DNA from: Scatophagus argus
Taxonomy: Eukaryota; Chordata; Actinopteri; Scatophagidae
Direction of reading: 5' to 3'
Assembly: GCF_020382885.2 (NCBI RefSeq)
Contig: NC_058512.1
Span: 2,355,001 to 2,419,000, forward strand
DNA length: 64,000 nucleotides
Positions 12,429 to 52,100 of this stretch are shown one piece after another (position 1 is the first letter of the stretch; every line of letters begins with the position of its first letter). The notes beneath the pieces are model-generated. The model was not told the DNA's origin and did not search any database. It saw nothing but the letters and a program-made list of their open reading frames with translations. Made by a program: the position numbers and the translations under genes.

Positions 12429-12901
12429 CGGATTCAGTTCAGCCATGCATAATTCAGATTTAGGGAAACAAAGGCCTGCTTATGTCATAACAGGGTAAGC
12501 TACACATTCTTGCAAGTTGAGCAGAAGAGGCTGAAATCCAGCTCCTGGTAAACAGGATGAGAGCTCTCTCAGCGTCTTCAGCTCGCGCGTGTGTCCTCCA
12601 ACAGCGGCTTTCACCTGTTTTACACATTTAAACATACCGCAAACACACCAGAATTAACGCTAAACGTTCACTTTATCACTTTGTAGAAAACGATACGACC
12701 CTGTCAGGCTCTGCAGCTTTTCTGTCTGTTTAATTCTTTTTTTGTTTAACTTCCTTATGTCACCTCATGCTTCAGTCGTTCTCTTTGTGAGTCTGGTGCC
12801 TTTTTTTGCTTTTCAACAAGACTTCTTTTGGTGATCACTGTAGACAGGATGTGAGGCCTGAGGCGGTTTGGAAGCAGTCACATATCATCTGCTGTGCCTC
12901 T

Positions 12902-12920
12902 CACGCCATCTGCTGGCCAG
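12902..12920 (-). promoter_or_regulatory. CTCF-like motif
   Basis: On the minus strand it reads CTGGCCAGCAGATGGCGTG, with CCAGCAGATGGCG fitting the CTCF core. Motif evidence only. Confidence 0.4.
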
Positions 12921-13100
12921 CTGGGGAGCCTTCAAAGCAGAGTTTAATTCCTTTTCTCAAATCTACCACTTTAGGCTTTCATGCATTTTGTTGCACATGA
13001 GGTGTTTCACACACCCACAGTGCTGAGCCTTCAGAATAAGCACATAAAATAAACACACAATGACGAGGGTAAAAAGTGAAGACCTACAAATATGGATGCT

Positions 13101-13278
13101 GATGCAGAGAAGCTCCAACGTGGAGGCTTCACGTTCAGCCCAGCAGCACAGAAAATCTATACGGTCAGCACAGTTTGAAGGTGGACAGCCAGGATTAGTG
13201 TCATCAGTTCAGTATGCGACCACATGTGAGATCTGGTCCCCGTCTGCCGTTCGGTTCCTGAGTTCTGTTGCTGCTGGA
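13101..13278 (+). repeat. dispersed repeat copy A (inverted partner at 25.4-25.6 kb)
   Basis: This segment aligns by eye to the reverse complement of 25431-25622. Shared phrases include GTGGAGGCTTCAC, CGGTCAGCACAGTTT, AAGGTGGACA and GAGTTCTGTTGCTGCTGG. Class unknown. No transposase or reverse transcriptase motif is visible. Confidence 0.75.
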
Positions 13279-13962
13279 CACTGGACAGAGGGGATGTCCT
13301 TCGACTATCTGTCCGTCTTTTTGGACTAACTAACAAGAGCTCGAACGCTCTGGATGTGTGTGTTGCTCTCCCAGCTTTCCTGCGCCGATGGTGGCTATAA
13401 AACACGACAGTCTTTTGACATGCACGCCACTCATCTCATCTGATTAATTCAGCCAGCTTCCACATTTCTCTGAGTCCTCCTTCCAGGAAAGTGATTACAC
13501 TGGTCATCACCAGCAAAGACAGGCTGTGATATCTGCAGCATCTCAGTCACTCTCCAGATGTTATCTCCTCTCAGCACTTTGTTGACAGTGTTTTGTCTCA
13601 AAAGCAGCTTCACAATTGGTTGACCTCAGTAAGACTCGGTGCTCTGAGGCTAATTGATGCACCCATCACTGCTTCTTTTCTGCTGGTGGACACACGTAAA
13701 ATCATCCATTATTCATTCCAGCCAGGTGATGATTTCATTTGTACTGCGTGTCTGCATCCTGGTCAGAATATGTGATTAAACAGTGCAAATGGATGGGAAT
13801 AATTTGCCTTTCAAAGTCACAACATGATATCAGGCTGAAAATGCAACCTTCAGTCTTTCATCTTATGGTTTGGGTTTTCACAGCACCAAACTGTACTGAT
13901 TTGGGGAAATAAGCAAAGATTCCCCACACAGCAACTAAAAAGGCCACAATATGACAGCTTGT

Positions 13963-13980
13963 GCTGCCCCCAAGTGGCCA
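13963..13980 (-). promoter_or_regulatory. CTCF-like motif carried by a dispersed repeat
   Basis: On the minus strand it reads TGGCCACTTGGGGGCAGC. The same string occurs at 3735-3752 within crhbp intron 6, so the motif travels with a repeat. It abuts the left end of the MITE at 13996. Confidence 0.45.
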
Positions 13981-13995
13981 AAAAAAATAATTATA

Positions 13996-14215
13996 GGGCT
14001 CGAAAGTGTGACGTGGCGGAGTGTAAAAACCACAATGCATTGTGGGCTTTGCGGGCAACTGAAAAGTGCGTGTCTCGGTGCGGTCCATTTTTCCATCCTC
14101 TCTCTCGCAGCACTGTAATCTAACGCGAAGTGATGTAAACAAAAAATAAACTTGCCAGCAAAAATGGCGGCCGCGGCCCACAATGCATTGCGAGATCACG
14201 TGCCCTTTCTAGCCC
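13996..14215. mobile_element. MITE-like element with terminal inverted repeats and flanking TA
   Basis: The left end GGGCTCGAAAG and the right end CTTTCTAGCCC are inverted repeats with one mismatch. Both are flanked by TA, as expected for Tc1/mariner-type target-site duplication. An inner palindromic motif, CACAATGCATTGTGGGC, also occurs in near-inverted copy towards the right end. The element is about 220 bases, non-coding and CpG-rich. It contains AAAATGGCGGC, a YY1-like site. Confidence 0.7.
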
Positions 14216-14554
14216 TATTGAAACATTGAATTGTTTTGCGCTTGCTGTCCTGCTAGTCAGCAGGCAGCCATTAATGTGAGTGTATTGCTAACGGAGGTCA
14301 CGGGTTTCCGGTGCTGCGTTTGGCTCACATTTCGGAGGGAAATGTTGTACGTCTCACTGCACCACATTAATCCTGCAGCTTCAGTTACCAGTTTAGAAGT
14401 TAAAATCTGTACACATTTGCACTTCATTAGTCGATCGACAAAAAATCTGTTCGCTTTTCATGTAAAAATATTTCATGGTTCGAGCTACCTGTCAAAGAAA
14501 TGACACTGAATTCAGTTTAAATGTAAATAATTCAGGATAAAACGCTTCTGCAGT

Positions 14555-14642
14555 CGACCCTTTGAAATAAAAGCGCAGTATTTGCCTCTGAGATGTAGTG
14601 GAGCAGCAGAATAAAGTTCCATAAAACGGGAATACTCGTACT
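14555..14642. mobile_element. fragment of a fish hAT-like repeat (AGTAC-rich family)
   Basis: The run with TTTGCCTCTGAGATGTAGTG followed by AATACTCGTACT resembles a non-autonomous element common in fish. A longer piece of the same family in the same orientation lies at 15480-15720, about 850 bases away. Confidence 0.6.
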
Positions 14643-15415
14643 GGTCCCGTCCCCCCGGCGTGAGGGGACACTAGGGCCGCACGGACACCGAGTCTGCAGC
14701 CTCAGCCGACAAGGTGAAGAAGTTCAGGGGTCTGACAAAGTCTGCAGCCGTCGGTACCTGCGGGACTCGTCGTTACCTCTTCAGCTCCCGTACGAGCTTC
14801 CATGTGGCGTTTCATTCACGCTGGAGGACAAAACACTGAGACATGAGTGGACTGTCAGCAGAGGAAAGTGCTTCACTCGCCAATGGACCACGGAAGGTAG
14901 GACGCGCTTTCTGAGCTTCAGTTCAGTGTGACACATCCAAACTGCACTCTTCTTACCTGTCGTTTCATCAGTGAGCCACGGAACAAAACAAACAAACAGC
15001 CTGAATAAAAAATGTATAAACAGAAAAGGGGGCGACTGCTGTGGACGGGAGAGTGTGTAGAAAAAGTTAGAGCCAAGCAGAGTTATCCTCCATTACCTTT
15101 AAACTCTAATACTCTGCTCAATTTTTATTTACTCTTTTAGACTGACCAGAAAGAAGAAGAATAAAGAAGAGTTAAAAACTCTGAAGGAAGGATAAAATAA
15201 TAAGAATAACGAAAGGATTCATGTGTGCAGCCCTCGTTAGTAAAGTTCATTCATATTTTTATGTGATGGTTCACAGTTTGCTTTGTTTCATGCGTGGTTT
15301 GCCAGCTAATATGTGGACGTTTTTAGCAGGCCTACACAGACTCATGTGAACATGCATGAAGTTTTAATACGTCAGCCTGTAACTGCTAACGCTTACCTGC
15401 AGCGTGTGCGAGGCC

Positions 15416-15434
15416 TGCCGCCAGGGGGCGCTCT
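15416..15434 (+). promoter_or_regulatory. CTCF-like motif
   Basis: TGCCGCCAGGGGGCGCTCT is a strong match to the CTCF core. Motif evidence only. Confidence 0.45.
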
Positions 15435-15479
15435 GCGTGTCCACCGGGAGCTCATTTAACAGCTTTCAAATACAGAAAC

Positions 15480-15720
15480 CCGCACAGATAAGTTTGTGCA
15501 GGCAGTCGTCAGATAAGTACTCAGATACCAACACCATACTGCAAAAATACTCCGTTACAAGTAAGATTCCTGCACTGATAAAGTGCAGAGGTATTACTAT
15601 CACTCAGTGTGGGGCAGATTTCAGTGGAGTAAAAGTATAAAGTAGCAGAACTCTAAGTACAGTAGTTGAGTAAATGTACTTGTAAATGTACTGGGAGTAA
15701 ATGTACCACGGCTGCTTACC
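15480..15720. mobile_element. fish hAT-like repeat fragment (AAGTAC-rich family)
   Basis: Recurring AGTAC blocks include GTGGAGTAAAAGTATAAAGT and GTTGAGTAAATGTACTTG, which are typical of this fish element. Fragments are also present at 14555-14642 and 54100-54190. Confidence 0.65.
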
Positions 15721-17711
15721 ACGGTTGGTTTTCCTCCAACAGACTGCAGCTTCTCTTTGTGCGTTTGAGTCGCAGGAAGCGTTAGGACGACTCGGCCTCT
15801 TTGTGTGGTTGTGTGGGACTCATTTGCATGTGGCCAAGCTGTGGATAAAGTTGATTTTTACGCTCTTAGAAAACACTGCACAATAAGTGACTTTATGTCC
15901 AAGCTTTGCCGTCCTGACAGTTGAACTGAGTCCACACTGACAGGCCTGATCCAGTTCTCCCTCTACGATGTGCTGGAGATATTTAAGAGCTCTAAAGTTA
16001 GACATGAGATCATTCAAACACCATTTTATGGTAAGGGATACTCTCTGAAGGGTTTATGCATTCCCACTATATGTATAAATAGGTAATAAATAATGTATTA
16101 ATGCCTGTTACAAGCAAAAAAAAAGTCCAAACTTGACTGGTTGGAGGGACAAAAACACGGATTAAAATTTACAACGACAGAAGTGATGGCGTGTTATGAA
16201 GTGAGAAACTCAGTGGGCGATTTATTAACATTCAGGATTGTGTGTTTAATGGAGAATTAGGAGCGACGTAAACTAAACTTGGCACATTTAAAGCCCTTTA
16301 AGCTGCTATGAATGTTTTGATATCCTCCAACACCTGAGGGACACGTCTGCCTCAGGACAGGTGCTAACTGTGTGTGTGTGTGTGTGTGCCTGCTGTTTGA
16401 GCTAAAAACCAACACAATGAGCTGAAAGATGCTAAGATGCTCCGTAGAGCCAAAGTGATCCTTCTCTGCGAGCTCATTACTCCAACTGAGCTCTTTCACA
16501 AACATGTCGCATTGACTGATTGATGGCTGCTTGAAAGGGTGCAGACAAACGGCGGTCAGCATCCAGACTCAAGCCTCAGGGTCGCTGTAACAACACCTTC
16601 ACATCCTGGCAGGCGGCTGGCGGTTGGTTTGCACTGAAGATTTGTTCATTTTAGTTGTCATTTTCAGCACTGATGTTGAGCACGGTGGGCCGACCCGTGT
16701 GGCGTTTCTGCTGCCTCGCTTTGCATCTTAGATTAGATGTACAGTCAGACCTGGAAATTACATCACGAAAGCAGAAACTTAAATTGGACGTAAGCTGTGT
16801 CAGATGAGGCTTTTCTGCCTGGAAGTAAATGGAAACAACCACTGTGACTGTGATCCTGATTTCACAGCTGCCTGGGGGAATGAATGACCCACAACACTGA
16901 CCGTTTGGCCTCGAGTGAACTGAATGGGACGCTGAAATCTGGGCGGCCCCAAACTAAACCCTGATCACAGCCTGCCTCCAACCTGGCAACCTAAACAGTA
17001 TGAATCCACCCTTTTAAAAGAGGAGCCGCTCAGGTGACGACATGCCAAGCGAACTTTGTCGGCAGGAGATCAGCTGTCGTTACAGAAGACTTCGTCCTGG
17101 TGTTGACGACAAGATCAGTTAATGATGCAACAGGATGAATCCAGCTGTCACTAACATCTGTCTTCATTATCTAATAATCTGCCATGTGATTCATTTGATC
17201 GCTTCTTTATTGTATAAAATGTCAAAAATAGTGAAAGAATGCCCACAGAACCCAGAGCAGGGGTTTCATATCCAAATGATATTGATCATTAATGATATTT
17301 TGCAGTGAATAAGAGAGATTCTGATCCTGCTTTCTATTGCATTCTTACTTTTGCTGACATTTGATAGACCAAATATTTAATCGAGAAAAGCCCCGATCTT
17401 GTTGTTGTGTCTCCCTCTCATAACTGTGCTGTCAGGTCGGCCTGAATGTTTCTGTGGTCCTCCACCACAAAACACAAACTCCCGCACAGCTGCACACATC
17501 TGCCACAACCAGCGGCTTTCTCTCTGGGTATCTTCACGGAGAAATCTGAGCTGAAAGACAACATGAGAAGACTCTTCTTCAAGCCCTCCATTACTTTGAT
17601 AGCATTAAGTCTAATTCAGCGTAGTGAGGCTTTAAGTGACCCCTGGAGTCAGGGCCGCGGCCTCCGGGGAGATTAGAGGGCCATGATGGAGAGATGGAAG
17701 TGATATAAGTA

Positions 17712-17719
17712 TATATAAA
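17712..17719 (+). promoter_or_regulatory. pde8b: candidate TATA box of pde8b
   Basis: TATATAAA directly before a GA run, about 580 bases upstream of the pde8b ATG. It would imply a long 5' UTR. CpG-rich sequence from about 18.1 kb could instead support a TATA-less start, so this call is weak. Confidence 0.25.
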
Positions 17720-17744
17720 GAGAGAGAGAGAGAGAGAGGGAGGG
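17717..17744. repeat. (GA)n microsatellite upstream of pde8b
   Basis: About ten AG units followed by a G-rich tail, read directly. Confidence 0.95.
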
Positions 17745-18298
17745 GGAGAGGGATGGACCGTGGCCAATCATCTGCAAGCAGAATAACTAAAGTAGAGACA
17801 CAGGCGAGATTTCATCGAGCCAGTTGCTCTCCACAGGCCCAACATTTGAGCCCGTCACACAGGATGAGCGCGGACACAACGCCGGATGTGAAGAAAGCGA
17901 CGACACCGAGCAGCCAGGTGCTTACGTCCGTTTATTAATCTCATTCATTCAGCCATTTCTCAGCGAGTGCTACGGGCCACCAGCGAGGCTTCAGACCACA
18001 GCCCGAAAGACCCTCGGATTTTCTGCTAAATATGAAATCCAAGAGCCGACAGTAGCGGAGGCTGAGGAGGAACCGGATTCACGGGACGCATGAATTAAAC
18101 AATCGGCAACACCTCACGCCCCCCTCCTCCCCTTCATGTGCTCCAACGGCGTGCGGAGGAGAGAGCGATCCGAGCCCGCAGCCGATGCCCGGAGGAAACA
18201 GCAGCCTGTGTGCAGGCAGCTGTGGACGACAGGAAGGTGGTACCCAAGCGTCGCCGTTTATTATCTGGGATCTGACTCCGGAGGCGCGTCGCTGAGGT

Positions 18299-45843
<27,545 letters not shown>

Positions 45844-47059
45844 CCCGTTCCTTGTCGCCTCCTCTCATCCATCAGTCCGAGCAGGGCAGGAGGGCGGATG
45901 CAGCCCTGCGGTGGAACAGTTAGTCTCTTCGGCTGTGATTGGACGGAGCTCTGCGGCCTCCCAGGCGAGCTCGGACTCGGCCCGATGCTGGGCGACGGGA
46001 GAGCAGACCTCGCTGCCTGACGGATGCCGAGACGCTGGTTTCAGTCTCAAATCACAGCCTCTTTTCTTGCGCGGTTCTCGTGGAGGTGGTGTTCTGCCGG
46101 TGGAGAACAGGTTGTCATTTGAGGGCCCCGTCGACTCTCCGTTGCCACCTTATGACCCTGTTAACTTCTCCTAACAGCACCTGTGTGGACCTCACGGCCC
46201 ACCTGACAATCTGTACCATACAGTGCAACTCACTAGAAACCTGCACTTTAGCTCACTGAGACATTTTGAACTCCCGCTTGCTATTTTTGCTTTTTCTTTC
46301 AGCAAATCTTTTCATTCTGCATCCGTCTGTTGCTGTAAAAGAGACGAACAAGATGGTGGCCAAAGCTAGAAGCACTGACATCACCGACTTCTGGAGGTGC
46401 TCGGCTGGGATTAAACATTCTCATGAAGCTGTGATGCAGTCTGCAGTATCAGAGACACTCTGGGACCAAGTACTTAGCAGTCCACGTCCCTGCTGGGCCC
46501 CCTGAACAGAGAGATTTCAGAAGGCGGAGCTCCAAGTTCCACAATCCAATCAAGAGGAGAACGAGCCAGCGCACAAAAAGTTTAGCCACGTATACGACGA
46601 CCATGAAGGCCTGCGTCTGTGATGATCGGTGGGTTTTAAAGATCATGTAGCTGGCGGTGAAAAATCTACCGCTGTGGTAACTTCCTCTACGTCATCGTCG
46701 TCCTTTGTGCGCCGTGAAAGCAGTCAAACCTGAGCGTCAGAACGAGGTGGAGGAGCAGAATTGCTGTGGAACAATATGAACACATCAGATGTTACACTCA
46801 TAGCTTTGTGACACCAACTGTAGACGTTTAATACCCAAATAACAGGAAACAGATCTGACTTGCTGGTGTCTGAACAGGAAGCAGAAGCTGTCCATGCAGT
46901 AGCGAGGAGCCGTGCTGGACCTCACGTGGTTTTTGTTAAACCAGTTTTCACCCTGCAGCTCACCTTACAGTCAGTTGGCTTCCTTTTGTAAGAAATCAAG
47001 CTGCACATGATTTTCAGAGTATTTTGGAAAAGGCCTTCAGTTGAGATTTGTATGGTGTG

Positions 47060-47076
47060 TCTGCCCTCTGGTGGCT
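47060..47076 (-). promoter_or_regulatory. CTCF-like motif between pde8b and wdr41
   Basis: On the minus strand it reads TAGCCACCAGAGGGCAG, which fits the CTCF core fully. Motif evidence only. Confidence 0.5.
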
Positions 47077-47465
47077 ACATGGGAGCACTGCAGTAGTGCC
47101 ACTTGAACGGTAGATCAGTAACGGTTCATTTGTCTGATCAGATCCACAGGAAATTGGTTATTACCCTGCTGTGATTGGGAGAAGCGCGATGATTTGTCAA
47201 AGTGAGAAAAACTATCAGCTTTAATATTTGAGAATTGAATGCATCTTTCAGAGCGCTTTTCTTTGATTTTAACCGATACCAGTGTTAGACAGCCATTTCT
47301 ATCAGCACGCTTATATTTTATAGAGAAAAATGGATTAAAAATGGTGATTATTAGTTCCAGGCTGCAGAGCCATCCATAAACTACCTGAGCTGCTTTGGTG
47401 AATAATTTCACCATCATGTAATCGTCCTGTCTGAGTGACGTTCAAGAGTGAAGCAGGAGGACGTG

Positions 47466-47466
<1 letters not shown>

Positions 47467-47507
<41 letters not shown>
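47467..47507. repeat. (GT)n microsatellite
   Basis: About 20 GT units, read directly. Confidence 0.97.
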
Positions 47508-47509
<2 letters not shown>

Positions 47510-48606
47510 ATCCAGGAAACGCACATTAGTGTGAACCAAAGGCACAGAGAGCTCTTTACAGGTGCCTTATTCTTTGGTCATCTTTACAAGAGAAACAAGT
47601 CGTGTTTGGTTGAAATCCTCCTCTAAAACAACACCAGAGAAGCCATACGTGTTTTGGACTTTTAAAGACTTGCTGTGTGGTCTGTGCTGCAGGTTTCAGT
47701 TCACTTGCTGAGTCAGCGTTAGCAGTTCTGTACGTTTTATCCTCTCCGTTTTGTACAAAGACAGAGACTGAATCAGGTGAAGTTGGATCAGATGTGAAGT
47801 CCACTTTGGGTTTGTTATCAGTCACGTCCATGTATTGATTATGTGATCATGTAGTCGTTTTACTGATGACCAAGGTCTTAATTAACGCCTTAATCTCGTC
47901 ACGTCTCAGTGTCTGGCTCTGCTATTGTTGCAATACACTGTAAACTACCTAATGTACCTGCCGTTCTTGTAAATACTCACCAAATTTATCATGTTTGCTT
48001 TGCATTTTACATAATGTGCTTATGTAACTTTTGTTTTGGCTGTTGCTGTGTGGTTGAAGTGGTGGCTCCCAATCAACATCTTTAAAGCAATTTTTTTTCC
48101 TCCTCCACAGCAACTTGAAACGCGGCTCCACCTCTGAATGTGATTTTATTTTATTTTTTTTGCTTGACGATAATCATAGATTTCTATTCACAGAGACAAT
48201 TTACAGATCCACATGCCTTTCCTTCTTTCTGTGAGCAGCAATGACCGGAATGTGATGATTTCAATTAGATGACACGCCTCGAGCCTACTGAGGCAGGACC
48301 AGATTGTATAACTGCTTGTTATGTAACGATGAGCCTTCATCACTCGCAGCGATTCCTCCTTCCTCTCGCTTTCATCTCTTCGACACTGAAGGCCGTGGCC
48401 GCGGACAAACGTGCCAATCCTGTGTTGTTTTGTATCATTTCTAAGCAGAACAATGATTAGAAAGTGAAATTGTATACAGAGGAAACTATTTTTCAGAGAA
48501 AAACAAGTCATTATCGGCCGCCAGAACTGTAATGTGTGTTTTACCGCCTCATGCGTCGTAGTGAAAAGCTTTCCATCAGTCACTTAGAATATTTATGTTT
48601 GAAAAG

Positions 48607-48612
48607 TTTAAT
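48607..48612 (-). terminator. wdr41: candidate wdr41 polyadenylation signal
   Basis: ATTAAA on the minus strand, about 500 bases past the wdr41 stop. It is the first hexamer found downstream. Confidence 0.3.
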
Positions 48613-48813
48613 TTAGTTTGCTCTCTGAATTATGATGTCTTATTTTAACGTTCTCTGTCAAACACTGAAATGTATTGTGAGACAATTAAAGCATTCTTTA
48701 AGTATGACATCTTTACTCGATGGCAGCAACAAATTCACAGGAGCAGAGTACACACAAGTGAGCTTCAGAGGTGCTGGCAGACAGACTCTGTCACCTCCAG
48801 ACAGAGCCAGAGC

Positions 48814-48856
48814 CGGGCCAGCAGAGACCCGGGCCAGCAGAGACCCGGGCCAGCTG
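48814..48856. repeat. 16-base minisatellite
   Basis: About 2.7 copies of the unit CGGGCCAGCAGAGACC, nearly perfect. Confidence 0.9.
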
Positions 48857-49115
48857 CTTCCCCGTGTTGGCACAGAGTGGAGCTAATCTGATCTCTAGTG
48901 GACAGATAAGAAATATTCCTTCAAATGAATGCAACAGTGCAAACTAACGCATGGAGACGTACAAAGTATTTGTATCCGAGATGAGGTCTTTAAATTTAAA
49001 TACTGCTTTCAGTGAAAAGGCAAAGAACCATCATTAAATACAAGCAACAGTCACTACAGTAATGAGCAACATCACATCCCTCCGGTAAGAGGCAGCGAGT
49101 GGGGGGTCTCAGAGG

Positions 49116-52100
49116 TCACAGCCCTCCGTTCTCCTCCAGTTTCTGGAAAAGTGCCAGGCTGCGCAGACGGGACTGCCTCTCGCCGTTCTTCCACAGGATC
49201 AGCAGGTGGTCTGCCGAGCACGTGACCAAGCCGTCCTCCCCAAAGCTCAGAAACATCTGGCCGAACACCGAAAAGCGATTATTTCAAAACACTGTTGTGA
49301 CAAAAATTTCAAGTAGTTCGTACGCTCGTAAAATCAAACCTGGACGGCTCCCGAGTGTCCAATCAGATCACCCGTCAACTCCAGCGTCCTGAGGTTTGGG
49401 ACGTCTGTGACCTTCTTTGACGGAGGACCGGCGGTCTGTTTGTTTGACCGGCCGAAAGTCCACATCCCAAAGAACCCTGGTGGACACAGAAGAAAGACTC
49501 ATATTTACAATAATGCATTAAATACAGTACTCGTTACAACAACAACAACAAAATATTTTTCTGTACATTCAGCTGGAGATGGATGCCAAGCAGAACTCAA
49601 ACATCATGAGAGGAGAAAGTCGACCAGAGTGAAACTGCTTTTAGGCTTCACTGAGCCTCTCTGAGGCTCCTCTAATCCCATTTTTAAACTAACAACAGAT
49701 CAAATGACGACTCTGCGGGTCAGACACAACAGTTTTTCCATGTTCATACGAAAGTTAGCACAACTGCATCGAGTGACAAACGCCACATTCATAGGAAGGT
49801 TAAAATACAACATGAGGATGCGGACCAACAATATCACTAATTTGCAGACAAATTTGTGCCATCTTGTGAATGTTTGGTCCCTATTCGCTCTATTTTCATC
49901 TGTTTTTGGTCTCCACCACCTTCAGAGGGAAACATCTGGCTGCTCAGCTGCTAAAGGCTACACCATGTTCACCAGCTGCTGGGCAGGTCCTGCCCCACAA
50001 CACTACGAGAGCTGCGAGCGTGAACCCCAACAGAAAAGCTGCAGGTCTTAAAAGTTAAACGATGAGACTAAAAGTGCAACGTTAGAACGATCCATAAACT
50101 CACAACAGTTACAGGAAATGCACCAAGCTGAAATCTAGCGGCGACCACAGGAGATGCAAGCGACGGATTTCTGGTTTCCTGGAGATGCGAAACCATCAAC
50201 AGACAAATAATCCGCTTTTAGCGGGTGGTGTAGCCTCAGTGGACTCCACAGCCAACATCTACCAAGAATCACTGCAGCTCGACCACACACACACACACAC
50301 ACCCACACACACACACTCAGCAGGAAACGCAGCCTCTCTGAGTGCTGCCGCGGCACACTTTCCTTTCATGTACACCACATCTGGACTGCATTACTGCACC
50401 TCCACACCACCCACGCACCAAGACACCCAACCACACACACACAAACTGAGAGCAGGCAATTTTCCTCAGACTTTGAACCTTCTGACGTGTGTGATCTTCC
50501 ACTATCAAAGTTATCCAGCTTTCTTAAGATGGCAACAGGAGGAAATGTGAGCAGGATGACCTCTGTGCATGTTTGTGCGGAGCACGTGAACTACGAACAT
50601 GTGTGGCTGTGTATGTCTCACCTGGAGAGGCCGGTTCAGCAGCTAAAGGTAGGTCCTGGATCTCCCACATCCTCACGCTGCCATCTTCAGAGCAGGACAT
50701 CAGCTCGCTGCAACAGAGACAACGTCACACCAACAGAATTTCCCTCAGGATCAATAAAGTATCTATCTATCTATCTATCATAAGGTCCTGCTCCAGATCA
50801 CATCAGCATGTGAGAAACATCATATCAGAAGTCCGTCCTGTTTACTGGAGTAGTGAACGAACTTTCATTGCACAGGAACTTTGTGGCATGGGAGCGATTG
50901 TTGGTTGGTATAAGAAAAAACTTCAGGTGTTAAAAAAAAATTTAAAAAAATCAAACTTGACTGCAAAATGCACAAAAACATAAATTAATGGTATTAACTC
51001 TTTTTGTTCCATAAGTGATCATGGTATGAGGGAGAAAATGCTCATAAAAAGGGTCCATAATTCCTAACAGTGGACGCCTTGTCAGCCATTATCCTTCATC
51101 ATTTCGAGTTTAGCCAAAGTTTTTGCGTGCTCTCAGAGCAGATCGTTCACAGACGTAATCAGAAGCAAATGAAATATTCATCCAAAGAGAAAACCTTCTG
51201 TCACGCCTTGGAGAGCTTAGAGACAGGAACTTGTGTGAAACTGTCATACCTGTCAGATAACAACATGGTGTGCAGGACGTTGGAGTCGTGGGCGACCTTC
51301 CTGTAGGCGACCACCGTCTTGGTCAGCACGCTGTACACATACAGGCCGCTGCCCACAGCCGCCAGGATGTACTGCAAAACACACAGACCTCACGCGTCTT
51401 CAACCATGACCACGCAAAACACACTAACCAACAGCAGTCCACTCGTCCTGTCCTCCTCACCCTCCCATTGGTGCTCAGATGCTGAATGGACATCTCGCTG
51501 GGTTTGGGAGCAGCCAATCGGATTTCAGCCTGAGCGCAGGCTTGTGACTCCTCCCACAGGATGTGTTCATAGGCCAAGATGTTCCAATCAACCGCATCCC
51601 ACAAGATCAACTCGCCCGCATGGGAACCGCTGGCGAAGAGCCCGTCTGAGGAAGAAATGAGGTGTACATGAAGCAAAGCTTTCCGCCGTGAGATTTTAAC
51701 GATGAGTTTTCCCAGCAGACTCACCGTTGACGTTGACGAGAGCTCGAATCTGGTCCTGGTGGTCGGACAGACAGCGGATCTCAGCCAATGACAGAGAGGA
51801 ATCGGTAGAACCCGTCAGCTTGTAGATCACTGCAGCGAAGAAAAATCAAAGTTTTCATCTGTGTGCTCATACCATACACTGATATCATTCCTGTCGTCTT
51901 ACTGATCTCCTTATCCATGGCAGCGGCGAGGCAGTTCTTGGGCAGCTCGATCAAAGCGGTGATTCCTGCCAAAAACGCCAAAAAACACAACATCAGCCGG
52001 TTTGTGTGCGAACAGCAGCGACAGGCGTACAGATGTTCCTCCTTTTCGTTTCTGCTCACCGCTGTCGCTGTGGTTCTGCCTGTGACTCTGCAGCTGGAAG

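Larger units (their letters stand above)
6874..18298. other. gene-free interval between the divergent crhbp and pde8b
   Basis: No ORF here has splice-consistent exon structure or a recognisable product. The mammalian neighbours AGGF1 and ZBED3 were looked for by eye and not seen. The interval holds microsatellites, several transposon remnants (about 10.0-10.6, 13.1-13.3, 14.0-14.2, 14.55-14.64 and 15.48-15.72 kb), CTCF-like motifs, complex unique blocks near 9.3-9.7 and 10.85-11.25 kb, and the pde8b promoter region at the right end. The remainder (7.0-9.2, 11.3-13.0 and 15.7-17.7 kb) shows nothing I can name. Confidence 0.6.
45844..49115. other. convergent 3' region of pde8b and wdr41
   Basis: Contains the 3' untranslated regions of both genes. 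Candidate poly(A) hexamers are ATTAAA at 48685-48690 (plus, for pde8b; earlier ones occur near 46410 and 47334) and ATTAAA at 48607-48612 (minus, for wdr41). A (GT)n run lies at 47467-47507. A CTCF-like motif lies at 47060-47076. A 16-base minisatellite of about 2.7 copies lies at 48814-48856. Confidence 0.55.

Noticed and set aside
14081-14180. CpG-rich, YY1-like stretch as a gene promoter
   Set aside because: It is internal to a terminal-inverted-repeat element and no coding exon follows; kept as a MITE.
50760-50780. CRISPR-like or independent microsatellite reading of the ATCT repeats
   Set aside because: The ATCT run is the tail of a retroelement end, and there are no spacers.
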